Shown piece after piece: positions 33,945 through 42,441 of a stretch of 64,000 bases of DNA (position 1 is its first letter; the number at the start of each line of letters is the position of its first letter). Where the stretch lies: the NCBI RefSeq assembly GCF_041435015.1, contig NZ_CP107989.1:4960001-5024000 (forward strand), given 5' to 3'. Made by a program: the position numbers and the translations under genes. Below the pieces are notes generated by a model. That model saw only the letters and a list, made by a program, of their open reading frames with translations, did not search any database and was not told where the DNA came from. The DNA comes from Streptomyces canus (GTDB taxonomy: Bacteria; Actinomycetota; Actinomycetes; Streptomycetales; Streptomycetaceae).

Positions 33945-35039
33945 CTACTTGAGGCCGATCGCCGCACAGTCCGCCGCGTACTCGGCGGTGCAGATCTGCT
34001 TCACGGTGTACACGCCGTCCTTGATCACCGTCTGCTGGATGTTGTCCCTGGTCAGCGCGACCACCGGCACCAGCAGGGACGGGATGTCCTTCTGGGTGGG
34101 GCTGTCGACCTTGTCGCGGATGAGCGCGTCGAACTGGAGGCCGCGGCCCTGGATCTTGTACACCGCGATCTGTGCCGCGTTGGTCGCCTCCAGCAGGAAG
34201 GACTTGTACACGGTCATGTACTGCTCACCCGACACGACCCGCTGCACCGCGGCGAGGCTCGCGTCCTGCCCGGTCACCGGCGGGATCTTCGTGGCCCCCG
34301 CCTCCTTGAGTTCGTCGATGACCGCGCCCGCCATGTCGTCGTTGGCCGAGTAGACGGCGGCGATGTTGTTCAGTCCGAACGAGGAGATCGCCGCCTTCAT
34401 GTTGGCCTTGGCGACCGACGGCAGCCAGTCCTTGGTGTCGTACTGCTTGGCGATGACGACCTTGCCGTTGAGCTCGTCCAGCGCGCCCTTCTTGAACAGG
34501 GCGGTGTTGGGGTCGGCGAGGGAGCCGTTCATCATGACGATCTTGCTGGTCTCGGCCTTGTCACCGAGCGCCTCGACGACGGCCCGGCCCTGCACCTCGC
34601 CGACGAGCTCGTTGTCGTGCGAGACATACGCGTCGATGGGGCCCTGGGCGAGCCGGTCGTAGGCGATGACGGGTATGCCCGCGTCCTTCGCCTTCTGGAC
34701 ATCCGGCTCGATCGCCTTGGCGTCCACCGCGTCCACCAGGATCACGTCCACCTTGTCGGCGACCATCTGCTGGAACTGCCGGCTCTGCCGCTTCTCGCTC
34801 GCCCCGGCGTTGGCGTAACTGACCTTGCCCTTGCCGCGGGTGAGGGTCGCGACCTCCTTCTTGATGAGCGGGTAGTCGAACCGGTCGAAGCGGCTGGTGT
34901 CCCGGTCGGGGAGCAGCAGACCCAGCGTGATGTCGTTGCCCTTCTTGGGGCTCACCGCGGTGTCGCTGCTGCCCACCCCGCAGGAGGTGAGCAGAAGGGC
35001 CGACACACAGACGGCCATGACGGAGGGGATGGGGCGCAT
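33945..35039 (-). CDS. Sugar ABC transporter substrate-binding lipoprotein (XylF/RbsB type)
   Basis: The 364-residue lipoprotein has the lipobox LLTSCGVG. It is a periplasmic-binding-protein fold of type I (DITLGLLLPDRDTSRFDRFD; VDVILVDAVDAKAIEPDVQK; AVYSANDDMAGAVIDELKEA), closest in pattern to xylose-binding proteins. It should capture a sugar outside the membrane. No permease or ATPase gene is adjacent, so it is an orphan that must either work with a distant transporter or serve as a sensor. The stop lies eight bases from the convergent small membrane gene. Confidence 0.9.
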   Translation of the reverse strand: MRPIPSVMAVCVSALLLTSCGVGSSDTAVSPKKGNDITLGLLLPDRDTSRFDRFDYPLIKKEVATLTRGKGKVSYANAGASEKRQSRQFQQMVADKVDVILVDAVDAKAIEPDVQKAKDAGIPVIAYDRLAQGPIDAYVSHDNELVGEVQGRAVVEALGDKAETSKIVMMNGSLADPNTALFKKGALDELNGKVVIAKQYDTKDWLPSVAKANMKAAISSFGLNNIAAVYSANDDMAGAVIDELKEAGATKIPPVTGQDASLAAVQRVVSGEQYMTVYKSFLLEATNAAQIAVYKIQGRGLQFDALIRDKVDSPTQKDIPSLLVPVVALTRDNIQQTVIKDGVYTVKQICTAEYAADCAAIGLK

Positions 35040-35149
35040 GGCGATCCTGTGGGTGGGGGGCTGTCACGTAGGCGCAACAGTAAGTGCCCTCTATCCCGAT
35101 CAAACACCCTGACGATTTCCTTCAAGGGATCGCCACTCGACGTACGCAA

Positions 35150-35800
35150 CTAATCTTCGATGTGCACAAGTTGTACGGCGGTCAGCGCGCGCACCATGAG
35201 GATCCCGGCGACGGCCGCGCCGACGACGGCGAGGTCGGCGACCAGCAGCGTGGTCACGCCGTGGTAGGCGCGGGCGATGAGGTCGTCGGTGTCGCCGTCG
35301 TACATCAGGCCGACGCCGGTGACCATGCCGACCAGCCACAGCGCCCACCACACGTTCACGACGACGGGCAGCTTCCGGTCCGGGGCGCTCTTGTGGTGGA
35401 TGTCGGCGACGATGCCGCGCGGGATCCACAGGTTGGCGATCGGCACGATCCAGGCGGCGTAGACCCAGATGCCGGAGTAGCGCGGGCGCTCGCCGGACAG
35501 GGCCCGCGCGTTGTCCCGCATCCGCCCCAGCCAGCCGATGAACAGGGCCGCGCACACCAGCGTGAGGAGGCCTCCGGCCGTACTGACCAGGTGGTACGAG
35601 TCCTCCAGGGCGTTCAGCGGCCGGTGCCGGCCCTCGCCCTGGTTCGGCGGACCGGAGGCGGGTTCCCCCGCGACGGCGAGCCGGATGTCCCACACGGCCC
35701 GCAGCGCATAGGCGGCACCGGCGAGCCCGAGCCCGGCGACGGCGAGGCGGGCGGAGCCACGCGCCGAGTGCACGGCGGGCCGGACGGTGTTCTCACTCAC
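35150..35800 (-). CDS. DUF4328-family membrane protein
   Basis: The 216-residue protein has about four membrane segments. Its pattern is typical of DUF4328: LLTLVCAALFIGWLGRMRDN, ARALSGERPRYSGIWVYAAW, then IVPIANLWIPRGIVADIHHK and VNVWWALWLVGMVTGVG. The function of the family is unknown. It is transcribed alone. The intergenic space upstream contains a repeat tract. Confidence 0.87.
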   Translation of the reverse strand: MSENTVRPAVHSARGSARLAVAGLGLAGAAYALRAVWDIRLAVAGEPASGPPNQGEGRHRPLNALEDSYHLVSTAGGLLTLVCAALFIGWLGRMRDNARALSGERPRYSGIWVYAAWIVPIANLWIPRGIVADIHHKSAPDRKLPVVVNVWWALWLVGMVTGVGLMYDGDTDDLIARAYHGVTTLLVADLAVVGAAVAGILMVRALTAVQLVHIED

Positions 35801-35899
35801 GAAGTCCCCCTTCGGAACGATCGGTTCACCCCCTCATCGTCCCGAACCCGGTGATCGGTTCACGCGGACGTTCTCGGGTGGTCCGGCGGAGAAACGGGG

Positions 35900-36120
35900 T
35901 GCTTGGCGGGCCCGGGTGGGGAAACAGCGCGCCCCGGCGGGCCCTGGCGGCGCAAAGGCGGTGGAACGCGCAGCCCGGCGGGCCGGGTGGCACGGCAAGG
36001 AGCGGCAAGCCCCGCGGAAAGGCGGGAAGCGAGCCCGGTGGGTCCCGCGGAAGGGCAGGAAGCGAGCCCGGTCGGCCCCGCGGAGAAGCAGGATGCCCCG
36101 TCGGGCCGAAGGCGGGAAGC
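35900..36120. repeat. Short degenerate GC-rich repeats
   Basis: Units of about 33-35 bp are best seen at 36021-36053 and 36054-36088: GGCGGGAAGCGAGCCCGGT and GGCAGGAAGCGAGCCCGGT, each followed by a CCCCGCGGA-like end. Weaker copies extend on both sides. They fill most of the 35801-36157 spacer. The frame upstream of the methyltransferase start runs through them but is low in complexity, so it is not taken as coding. Confidence 0.6.
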
Positions 36121-36157
36121 CGAGAAGAAAACCCGCGGGGCGAGGATCGTGGGAGCC

Positions 36158-36937
36158 ATGGACGGACAGCGATACGACGTGTGGGCGTCCGGCGCCGCCT
36201 ACGACCGTTACATGGGCCGCTGGAGCCGGGCGGTCGCGCGCGAGTTCACGGCCTGGCTCGGCCGTCCGGGCGGACTGCGGTGGCTGGACGTGGGATGCGG
36301 CACCGGGGTGCTGTCGGCGGTGGTCCGGGAACGCTGCCGGCCCGACCTGGTCGTGGGCTGCGACCGCTCCGAGGGCTTCGTCCGCGCGGGCCGGTCCGGG
36401 GTCGTGGCGGACGCCATGGCGCTGCCCGTCCGGGACGGCGCCTTCGACGTGGCGATCAGCGGTCTGACCCTGAACTTCCTGCCGGACCCCGTGGCGGCGG
36501 TCACCGCGATGGCCCGCGCGGTCCGGCCGGGCGGCGCTCTGGTGGCCGGGTACGTCTGGGACTACGCCGACGGGATGCGCCTGTTGCGCCTCTTCTGGGA
36601 CACCGCCGCCGAACTCGACCCGGCCGCAGCCGAGTTGGACGAGGGCCTGCGGTTCCCCGGCTGTCGCCCCCAGCCGCTGCACGACCTGTGGACGACCGCG
36701 GGACTCGCCGAGGTGATCGTGCGTGCGATCGAAGTCCCCACCGTCTTCGCCGACTTCGCCGACCTGTGGGGCCCCTTCCTGGCCGGCCAGGGCCCCGCGC
36801 CGGGCTATGTCACCACCCTCCCCCCGGCCGCCCGGGACGACCTGCGCGAAGCCCTGCGCGCGGCCGCCCCCACCGCCCCCGACGGTTCGATCCCCCTCTC
36901 GGCACGCGCCTGGGCCGTACGCGGACGAACCCCGTGA
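36158..36937 (+). CDS. Class I SAM-dependent methyltransferase
   Basis: The 259-residue protein has the SAM-binding motifs WLDVGCGTGVLSA (motif I), VVGCDRSEGF (acidic end of strand 2), DAMALPVRDGAFDVAISGLT and a C-terminal part that reads as a small-molecule methyltransferase of the Methyltransf_11 type. The substrate is unknown. ATG 36158 is used because all residues before it come from repeat-derived sequence with no conservation; a longer frame is open from 35903. GGGAG lies close to the start. Confidence 0.88.
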   Translation: MDGQRYDVWASGAAYDRYMGRWSRAVAREFTAWLGRPGGLRWLDVGCGTGVLSAVVRERCRPDLVVGCDRSEGFVRAGRSGVVADAMALPVRDGAFDVAISGLTLNFLPDPVAAVTAMARAVRPGGALVAGYVWDYADGMRLLRLFWDTAAELDPAAAELDEGLRFPGCRPQPLHDLWTTAGLAEVIVRAIEVPTVFADFADLWGPFLAGQGPAPGYVTTLPPAARDDLREALRAAAPTAPDGSIPLSARAWAVRGRTP

Positions 36938-37033
36938 ACCACACCCCGAGCGAGGCCCATGCGACACCTCACGCCCCGGTTACGTTTCGCTCAACCTCTG
37001 GTTGCGAGGCGGTGAGCGGGCGACGATGGGCGC

Positions 37034-37432
37034 ATGACTCTGGCCGAGCGCGCCCTGGAGCGCCTGGAGGCGTGGTCCGACCTCAGCACGGGCCTGCCCA
37101 GCTGCGGAGCCGGGCTGGCGCTGCGCTCCGGGCACAGCGAGATCGTGCACTTCCACCCGGGGCGGGACGTGGATCTGCACCTCACCGAACCGGCCATCCG
37201 CAGATTCCACGACGACCTCCAGGAATCGACGGCGGTCCGGCTACTGCCGGGCTCCCGCTGGGTCACCGTCCACCTCGACTGCGAGACCGACGTCGACCTG
37301 CTGATGAGCCTGGTCAGCATGGCCCTGAAGGCCCACCAGGCGGGGCCCCGGCCCGTCGGCCCGGCCGCATGCAACTTCCACCGGGTCACCGTGGTCCCCC
37401 GGGACTCCCCTTTCGTCCCGATTAGGCGATAA
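37034..37432 (+). CDS. Luciferase-domain (DUF5519-like) protein
   Basis: The 132-residue protein matches the small domain annotated as 'luciferase family' in actinomycetes: EIVHFHPGRDVDLHLTEPAI, then STAVRLLPGSRWVTVHLDCE and VDLLMSLVSMALKAHQAG. Despite the name, no bioluminescence activity is implied; the molecular role is unknown. It is followed after seven bases by the DUF6479 gene and probably co-transcribed. Confidence 0.8.
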   Translation: MTLAERALERLEAWSDLSTGLPSCGAGLALRSGHSEIVHFHPGRDVDLHLTEPAIRRFHDDLQESTAVRLLPGSRWVTVHLDCETDVDLLMSLVSMALKAHQAGPRPVGPAACNFHRVTVVPRDSPFVPIRR

Positions 37433-37439
37433 TCGGAGT

Positions 37440-37811
37440 ATGAGTACCGCGACGTTTGTCCTGGCGGCCTCGTCGAGCGAAGTACTCAACGTGATCGCCG
37501 CCTTTGCCGGTGGGCTGTTCATCGCCGGCGCGCTGGTGTGGGCCGTGGTGTTCGGCATGCGGGTCCAGGACCGGGAGCTTCCACGGCCGCTCGACAAGGA
37601 GCAGCCGCACCTTCCGGAGAATGGGCCGATCCGTGAGATGCGGGAGATGCGCGAGCCGGACGAGCTGCCGGTCACCGTGGACGAGCAGGAACGGCTGATG
37701 CCGTACCAGCTCCATCACTCGGGAAGCAGACGAGGAAAGGACCAGCACCGCAAACGCTGGCTGCCCGGATCCAGCGGCGGCTTCGGCAGCGGCGGCCTCG
37801 GCCACGTGTGA
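37440..37811 (+). CDS. DUF6479-family small membrane protein
   Basis: The 123-residue protein has one membrane segment (VIAAFAGGLFIAGALVWAVVFG), a charged middle (REMREMREPDELPVTVDEQE) and a Gly/Ser-rich C-terminus. This layout is typical of the DUF6479 group found widely in Streptomyces; the function is unknown. It follows the luciferase-domain gene closely. Its downstream neighbour is a rearranged DUF7144 gene. Confidence 0.8.
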   Translation: MSTATFVLAASSSEVLNVIAAFAGGLFIAGALVWAVVFGMRVQDRELPRPLDKEQPHLPENGPIREMREMREPDELPVTVDEQERLMPYQLHHSGSRRGKDQHRKRWLPGSSGGFGSGGLGHV

Positions 37812-37830
37812 CCGCGCCCCCCGTTCGGGA

Positions 37831-38180
37831 TCAGGCCCGCTTCTCCGGCTTGTACGACTCGGGGTCGTCACCGGCGCGTTCGTCCTCAAGGGTGCCGCCT
37901 GGGCCCGGATGACCGGGCTCGCGAAGGACGGCGTCTGGACCCGCGTCGGCGACTACGTCTACAAGATCAACCTCACCGGCTGGGGTGTGATCCTCCTCTG
38001 TCTGGGCGCCAGCAGGGAGATGCCCTGGAAGATCGCCAGGACGCCGTTCATCAGCATCAGCACACCGGCGAAGACGACGCCGCCGGTGGCCCACGCCATC
38101 CCGGTGGGCGTCGGGCCGAGGCCCGGCGCGGGGGCCGGGCCGGGGGTGTGCCCGCGGACGGCTGTGTGGCGTGTGGTCAC
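37831..38180 (-). pseudogene. DUF7144 membrane protein gene broken by local inversions
   Basis: On the minus strand, from GTG 38180, a normal DUF7144 N-terminus appears (AWATGGVVFAGVLMLMNGVL, then AIFQGISLLA) but ends at about 38010. The following family segment (KDGVWTRVGDYVYKINLTGW, then GVILLCLG) is found on the plus strand at 37921-38007. The next segment (VVTGAFVLKGAAWARMTGL) is also on the plus strand at 37864-37920. The last ten codons (PESYKPEKRA and stop) are again on the minus strand. The remaining C-terminal membrane helices are missing. The gene cannot make a normal product. Confidence 0.75.
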
Positions 38181-38335
38181 TGCGTCATGACCGTGTCCCG
38201 CCTTTCGGGGTCGATGTGCTTCGACCATCGGGCGCAGCGGGGGCGGCCACCACGGGAGTGGGCCGTTCGGGTGACGCCGGGCGTGCGGCCGCAGGGACGG
38301 GGCCCTTCACTGGAGGGACACCCGCTGGAGGCGAG

Positions 38336-38794
38336 ATGACACGCTGGACGACTGCCGCGCTGCTGACGACTCTGGCCGTCGTGGGCCTGACCGCTTGCTC
38401 CGACGACGACAGCCCGTCATCGGTGGCGAGCAAGGTCGCGTCGGCCGCCTCCCGCGCCGGGGAGGCGGTGTCGTCGGCCACGGCGGAGGCGGGCAGGCGG
38501 TTCGACGACATCAGCAACGGCGTCGACGCCAGGGACGACGTACGGCTCGGCACCCCCGCCACCGCTTCGGACGGCCGTACGACGGTGGAGGTCACCGCCA
38601 CCAACTCCGCGGACTCGGCGAAGTCCTTCACCGTCGAGGTCGACTTCACCGACCGGAGCGGCAAGCTGCTGGACGTGGTGGTGCTGACCGTGTCGGACGT
38701 CCCCGCGGGTGGTTCGGGGAAGGGAACCGCCCGCAGCACGCACGACCTGTCGGGGGAGGTGCGGGCGAAGGTGCCGAGAGCGGTCCGCCACTAG
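38336..38794 (+). CDS. Lipoprotein of unknown function
   Basis: The 152-residue protein has a lipoprotein signal (LLTTLAVVGLTAC; lipobox LTAC). An Ala/Ser-rich helical spacer (VASKVASAASRAGEAVSSAT) leads to a beta-sandwich-like domain (DGRTTVEVTATNSADSAKSF; TVEVDFTDRSGKLLDVVVLT) resembling FxLYD/DUF4352-type extracytoplasmic domains. It should sit on the outer face of the membrane. GGAGGCGAG directly precedes the ATG. No operon partners are visible. Confidence 0.8.
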   Translation: MTRWTTAALLTTLAVVGLTACSDDDSPSSVASKVASAASRAGEAVSSATAEAGRRFDDISNGVDARDDVRLGTPATASDGRTTVEVTATNSADSAKSFTVEVDFTDRSGKLLDVVVLTVSDVPAGGSGKGTARSTHDLSGEVRAKVPRAVRH

Positions 38795-38813
38795 GGCCTG
38801 CCCCAGGGCGTGG

Positions 38814-39494
38814 TCACGCCATCCAGAAGAAGACGGCCGTCATCCGCTTCTCCTCCAGTGTGCTGCCGGAGTAACCGGTCGCGCTGTGCACGAGGTTGGC
38901 GTTGTAGAGGAGCAGCCGGTTGTACCGGTGCGGCACGCGCACGTCCTCCTCGAAGGCGTCCGGCGCGACGAACCGGGTGCCGAGGGCCTCGACGAGGTTG
39001 TTGTGCGGGGCCTGCACCACGTTGCCGCCGAGCCGGCCGCCGGGCATGGCCTGCCGGTAGAAGCTGGTGCCGCAGTCCTTGGGGACGCCGGGGTTGAGAT
39101 ACAGCACGGCGGCGTATCGGCACAGCGCACGCGAGTCGGTGTGCGGCCGGGGCTCGCTCTCGCCCTCCCCCACGACCTGCACGCAGTTGTGGTTGAGGGT
39201 GCCCCCGCCGGGCGCCCGCTGCACCCACAGCTCCTTGACTCCGGTCGCCCGCTTCACCAGCCGCTCGACCCTCCCGAGTTCGGCGGGTTCGAGCCCCGGC
39301 ATGGTCCGCAGTCCCGGCCAGGTCTCCGAGGTGTACGGATATCCCTTCACCCAGTCGTCCTTGGCGAGACAGCGTTCCCGTACGGCGTCGACGTCCGGGA
39401 GCACGTCGTCGATCACCCAGTAGTCGCGGCCCTTGGTGGGCTTGCGGTAGGGGAGGACGGGAAGCGGCCGCTGCGACCGCTGTGGCATGGACAT
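38814..39494 (-). CDS. DUF6445-family protein, 2OG-Fe(II)-oxygenase-like
   Basis: The 226-residue protein has a double-stranded beta-helix pattern with a likely iron-binding triad: PHTDSRALC (HxD), then LLYNANLVHSATGYSGSTLE (distal His), with nearby Arg/Lys residues for a 2-oxoacid. This matches DUF6445, which resembles prolyl-hydroxylase-type oxygenases. The substrate is unknown. It is convergent with the lipoprotein gene 19 bp away. Confidence 0.8.
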   Translation of the reverse strand: MSMPQRSQRPLPVLPYRKPTKGRDYWVIDDVLPDVDAVRERCLAKDDWVKGYPYTSETWPGLRTMPGLEPAELGRVERLVKRATGVKELWVQRAPGGGTLNHNCVQVVGEGESEPRPHTDSRALCRYAAVLYLNPGVPKDCGTSFYRQAMPGGRLGGNVVQAPHNNLVEALGTRFVAPDAFEEDVRVPHRYNRLLLYNANLVHSATGYSGSTLEEKRMTAVFFWMA

Positions 39495-39722
39495 GCGGCG
39501 AATCTAGGTCCGGGGCCCGTCAGGTCTCTCCCGCGATTTGCCCCGGACTTCCCCGTGAACCGGTCAACGGACGGTCAACCGGCGTCCGGGGTCTGTCCTG
39601 ACGGTGCGTCTGTGAGCCCGGTCATCCTGCGAAGAGGTGATGAACAACTACGCCCCGGCGTGCGTACTCCTGTGCGTCCGACCCGCTTCTCGGCGGGCAA
39701 CCCCTACCGGGCAGGAGGCACG

Positions 39723-40511
39723 GTGCCACTCTCGCGCAACGCGATGGGAACGCTGTTCGTGGGCGGAGCCCTCACTCTCACTTTGGGCGCTCTCGCGTAC
39801 CCGTCCATGCTGGGTGTCAGCCAGGCTGCGACCGCACAGGACAGAATCATCGCCCAGACGCAGTGGGGCCCGCTGACCGAGCAGGACCGCGACTTCGTCG
39901 TCAAGGTGCGGGCGGCGGGCCTGTGGGAGTACCCGCTGGGACAGGTTGCCCTGCAGAAGGGCACCACCCCGGAGGTGAAGGAAGCCGGAAAGCATCTGAT
40001 CGACGGACACGCGGCCCTGGACGCCGCCTGCCGCAAGATCGCCCCGATGCTCAACGTCACCATCCCGAACGTGGCGAGCCCGCAGCAGGTCGGCTTCGTG
40101 AACACGATCGAGTCGAGCAGCGGCCAGCAGTTCGACACGAACTTCGCCAACATCCTGCGCGTGACGCACGGTTCGATCTTCAACGCGATCTCGAAGATCC
40201 GCTCCACCACCAAGAACTCGCTGGTGCGGTCGCTGGCCGACATGGCCAACGACACGGTGCTCGACCACATGACGGTCATGGAGAAGACCGGCTTCGTCAA
40301 CTTCGACCAGGCCCTCTTCATGCAGACCACTCCGCCGAAGCTGCCCAGCAGCGACCTCACTCCGCCGGCCCCGCAGCCCGGCGCGCCGATGGTCGTGCTC
40401 ACCCCGCCGCCGAATCCGACGTCGACGCCGCTCGCGGTTCCCGGCGAGAACGCGAACGGCGCCACCCCGGCCGCGGGCGCGGGCGCGACCCCGACACCGA
40501 CCGTGGGTTAG
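39723..40511 (+). CDS. DUF4142 (ferritin-like) secreted protein
   Basis: The 262-residue protein has a signal or anchor segment (GTLFVGGALTLTLGALAYPS). A four-helix DUF4142 domain follows, with LTEQDRDFVVKVRAAGLWEY, VKEAGKHLIDGHAALDAACR and SLVRSLADMANDTVLDHMTV. The C-terminal tail (about 200-262) is rich in Pro/Thr/Ala. The role of DUF4142 proteins is not settled. AGGAGG sits just before GTG 39723; GTG codons further upstream in the frame are possible. It ends two bases from the convergent glucosidase gene. Confidence 0.83.
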   Translation: MPLSRNAMGTLFVGGALTLTLGALAYPSMLGVSQAATAQDRIIAQTQWGPLTEQDRDFVVKVRAAGLWEYPLGQVALQKGTTPEVKEAGKHLIDGHAALDAACRKIAPMLNVTIPNVASPQQVGFVNTIESSSGQQFDTNFANILRVTHGSIFNAISKIRSTTKNSLVRSLADMANDTVLDHMTVMEKTGFVNFDQALFMQTTPPKLPSSDLTPPAPQPGAPMVVLTPPPNPTSTPLAVPGENANGATPAAGAGATPTPTVG

Positions 40512-40513
40512 AC

Positions 40514-42175
40514 CTAGCCGAGCCAGGCGGTCGTGTCGGGCCCCAGCAGCCCGTCCTCCAGCGGGCTGCTGCTGAGCAGTACCGCCCCCGCCGGGAGCGG
40601 GACGGCCCGGTCCGACAGATTGGTGACGCATCGCCAGCCCTCGTGCCGGACGAAGTCCAGCACGCCGGCCGGGGAGGCGTCCGCCCAGGTGAGGTCCTCC
40701 CCCTGAAGGAGCTTGCGGCGCAGGCGCAGGGCGGTGCGGTACAGCTCCAGCGTGGAGCCCTCGACACCGTCCTGGGCCTCCACGGCGTACCCGGCGAACC
40801 ACTCCGGCTGCGGCAGCCAGGCACCGCCGGCTCCGAAGCCGTACGACGGACCGCTCGTCGTCCACGGCAGCGGCACCCGGCATCCGTCGCGCCCCTTGCG
40901 GACCCGGCCCGTCTGCTCCCAGATCGGGTCCTGGAGCACCTCGAAGGGCAGGTCGGCGACCTCGGGCAGACCGAGTTCCTCGCCTTGGTAGACGTACGAC
41001 GATCCCGGCAGCGCGAGCATGAGCAGCGTGGCCGCGCGAGCGCGTCGCAGGCCCCGGTGTCCGTCGACGGCGGGCGCGTGGCCGCCGGACAGCAGCCAGG
41101 CGTTCTCGTCGGTGCCGGGCGGGAGGACGAGGCGGGAGGCGTGCCGTACGACGTCGTGGTTGGAGAGCACCCAGGTGGCCGAGGCGTGGGCCGCGCGGGC
41201 GGTGGTGAGGGAGTCGGTGATGACCTGGCGCAGCTCGCCGGCGTCCCAGGCGGTCTGGAGGTACTCGAAGTTGAAGGCCTGGCCGAGTTCGTCCGCGCGG
41301 GCGTACAGCGCGCGGCGCGGGCCCGGGACCCAGGCCTCGGCGACGGCCATGCGGGGCGGGGTGTAGGAGTCGAGGATCGCGCGCCAGTCGCGGTAGATCT
41401 CGTGGACCTCGTCGCGGTCCCAGTAGGGATGGCCGCCCGGCGGCAGGTGCCCCAGGGCCTCCTCCGCGACGCCGGGCAGGTCACCGAGGTCGCGCAACGG
41501 CTCGGTCAGGTCCTTGGCCAGCGCGTGCGCCACGTCCACGCGGAAGCCGTCGACCCCGCGGTCGGACCAGAAGCGCAGGGTGGTGCGGAAGTCCTCGCGG
41601 ACCTCGTCGTGCGACCAGTTGAGGTCGGGCTGTTCGGGGGCGAACAGATGCAGGTACCACTGCCCGTCCGGCACCCGCCGCCAGGCGCTGCCGCCGAAGA
41701 CGGACTGCCAGTCGGTGGGCGGGAGTTCGCCGTGCGCGCCGCGCCCGTCCCGGAACACGTACCGCTCGCGCGCCGCGGATCCGGGGCCGGCGGCGAGGGC
41801 CTCCTGGAACCAGACGTGCTGGTGGGAGGTGTGGTTGGGGACGAGGTCGACGATCACCTTCAGCCCGAGCCGGTGTGCTTCGGTGACCATCGCGTCGAAG
41901 TCGTCGAGCGTCCCGAGGCGCGGGTCGACGTCCCGGTAGTCGGCGACGTCATAGCCTCCGTCGGCGAGCTCGGAGGGGTAGAAGGGGCTCAGCCACAGGG
42001 CGTCGGCGCCGAGGGCGGCCAGGTGCGTGAGGCGCTCGGTGACGCCCCTGATGTCCCCGAGGCCGTCACCGTCGGCGTCGGCGAAACTGCGCGGATAGAC
42101 CTGGTAGACGACGGCCTGCCGCCACCAGTCGGGATCCTTGCCGGAGAGGTCGGGCGTGGTGGTGCGGGCGGTCAC
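40514..42175 (-). CDS. Alpha-glucosidase, GH13 family
   Basis: The 553-residue protein has the full GH13 set: DLVPNHTS (region I), GFRVDVAHAL (catalytic Asp, region II), MAVAEAWVPG (acid/base Glu, region III) and VLSNHDVVRH (region IV). It begins WWRQAVVYQVYPRSFADADG, typical of oligo-1,6-glucosidase/alpha-glucosidase (AglA-like) enzymes. No signal peptide is present, so it acts on imported maltose or isomaltose-type oligosaccharides. No sugar ABC transporter or LacI regulator is adjacent. GAGGAG precedes the GTG. Confidence 0.94.
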   Translation of the reverse strand: MTARTTTPDLSGKDPDWWRQAVVYQVYPRSFADADGDGLGDIRGVTERLTHLAALGADALWLSPFYPSELADGGYDVADYRDVDPRLGTLDDFDAMVTEAHRLGLKVIVDLVPNHTSHQHVWFQEALAAGPGSAARERYVFRDGRGAHGELPPTDWQSVFGGSAWRRVPDGQWYLHLFAPEQPDLNWSHDEVREDFRTTLRFWSDRGVDGFRVDVAHALAKDLTEPLRDLGDLPGVAEEALGHLPPGGHPYWDRDEVHEIYRDWRAILDSYTPPRMAVAEAWVPGPRRALYARADELGQAFNFEYLQTAWDAGELRQVITDSLTTARAAHASATWVLSNHDVVRHASRLVLPPGTDENAWLLSGGHAPAVDGHRGLRRARAATLLMLALPGSSYVYQGEELGLPEVADLPFEVLQDPIWEQTGRVRKGRDGCRVPLPWTTSGPSYGFGAGGAWLPQPEWFAGYAVEAQDGVEGSTLELYRTALRLRRKLLQGEDLTWADASPAGVLDFVRHEGWRCVTNLSDRAVPLPAGAVLLSSSPLEDGLLGPDTTAWLG

Positions 42176-42351
42176 GCGGGCTCCTCTGCAATGCGTCCGT
42201 GCGGGAAATAAAGGGGATATCTGCCCGCTCGCCGGAAACGTGAACCCGAGGTTATGCGGAGCGGATCATTCCCTGTGTGTCGAAATTGTGATGGCTCATG
42301 AACTGACCTTGCATCACCGCAGGTTGACAGCGTTCCACAAGGAGATCCACC

Positions 42352-42441
42352 ATGTGCGGACAGTGTGGCGCATGTGACCAATGGGCCCAGTGTTTTCTGA
42401 GACCACTTACTCTCATCCTGACGGGATACGTATGTCCATAG
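42352..42441 (+). CDS. Candidate 29-residue Cys-rich leader peptide
   Basis: An AAGGAG lies seven bases before ATG 42352. The frame encodes MCGQCGACDQWAQC and then a hydrophobic stretch (LRPLTLILTGYVC), ending at TAG 42441. It overlaps the start of the LAETG surface-protein gene by ten bases; that gene lacks a good Shine-Dalgarno sequence of its own. Translation of the small frame therefore probably delivers ribosomes to the surface-protein start. Cysteines occur as CxxCxxC near the N-terminus. Confidence 0.5.
   Translation: MCGQCGACDQWAQCFLRPLTLILTGYVCP

Noticed and set aside
35903..36157. N-terminal extension of the methyltransferase
   Set aside because: The extra 85 residues derive from GC-rich short repeats with no conserved-looking sequence, so the start at 36158 is preferred.
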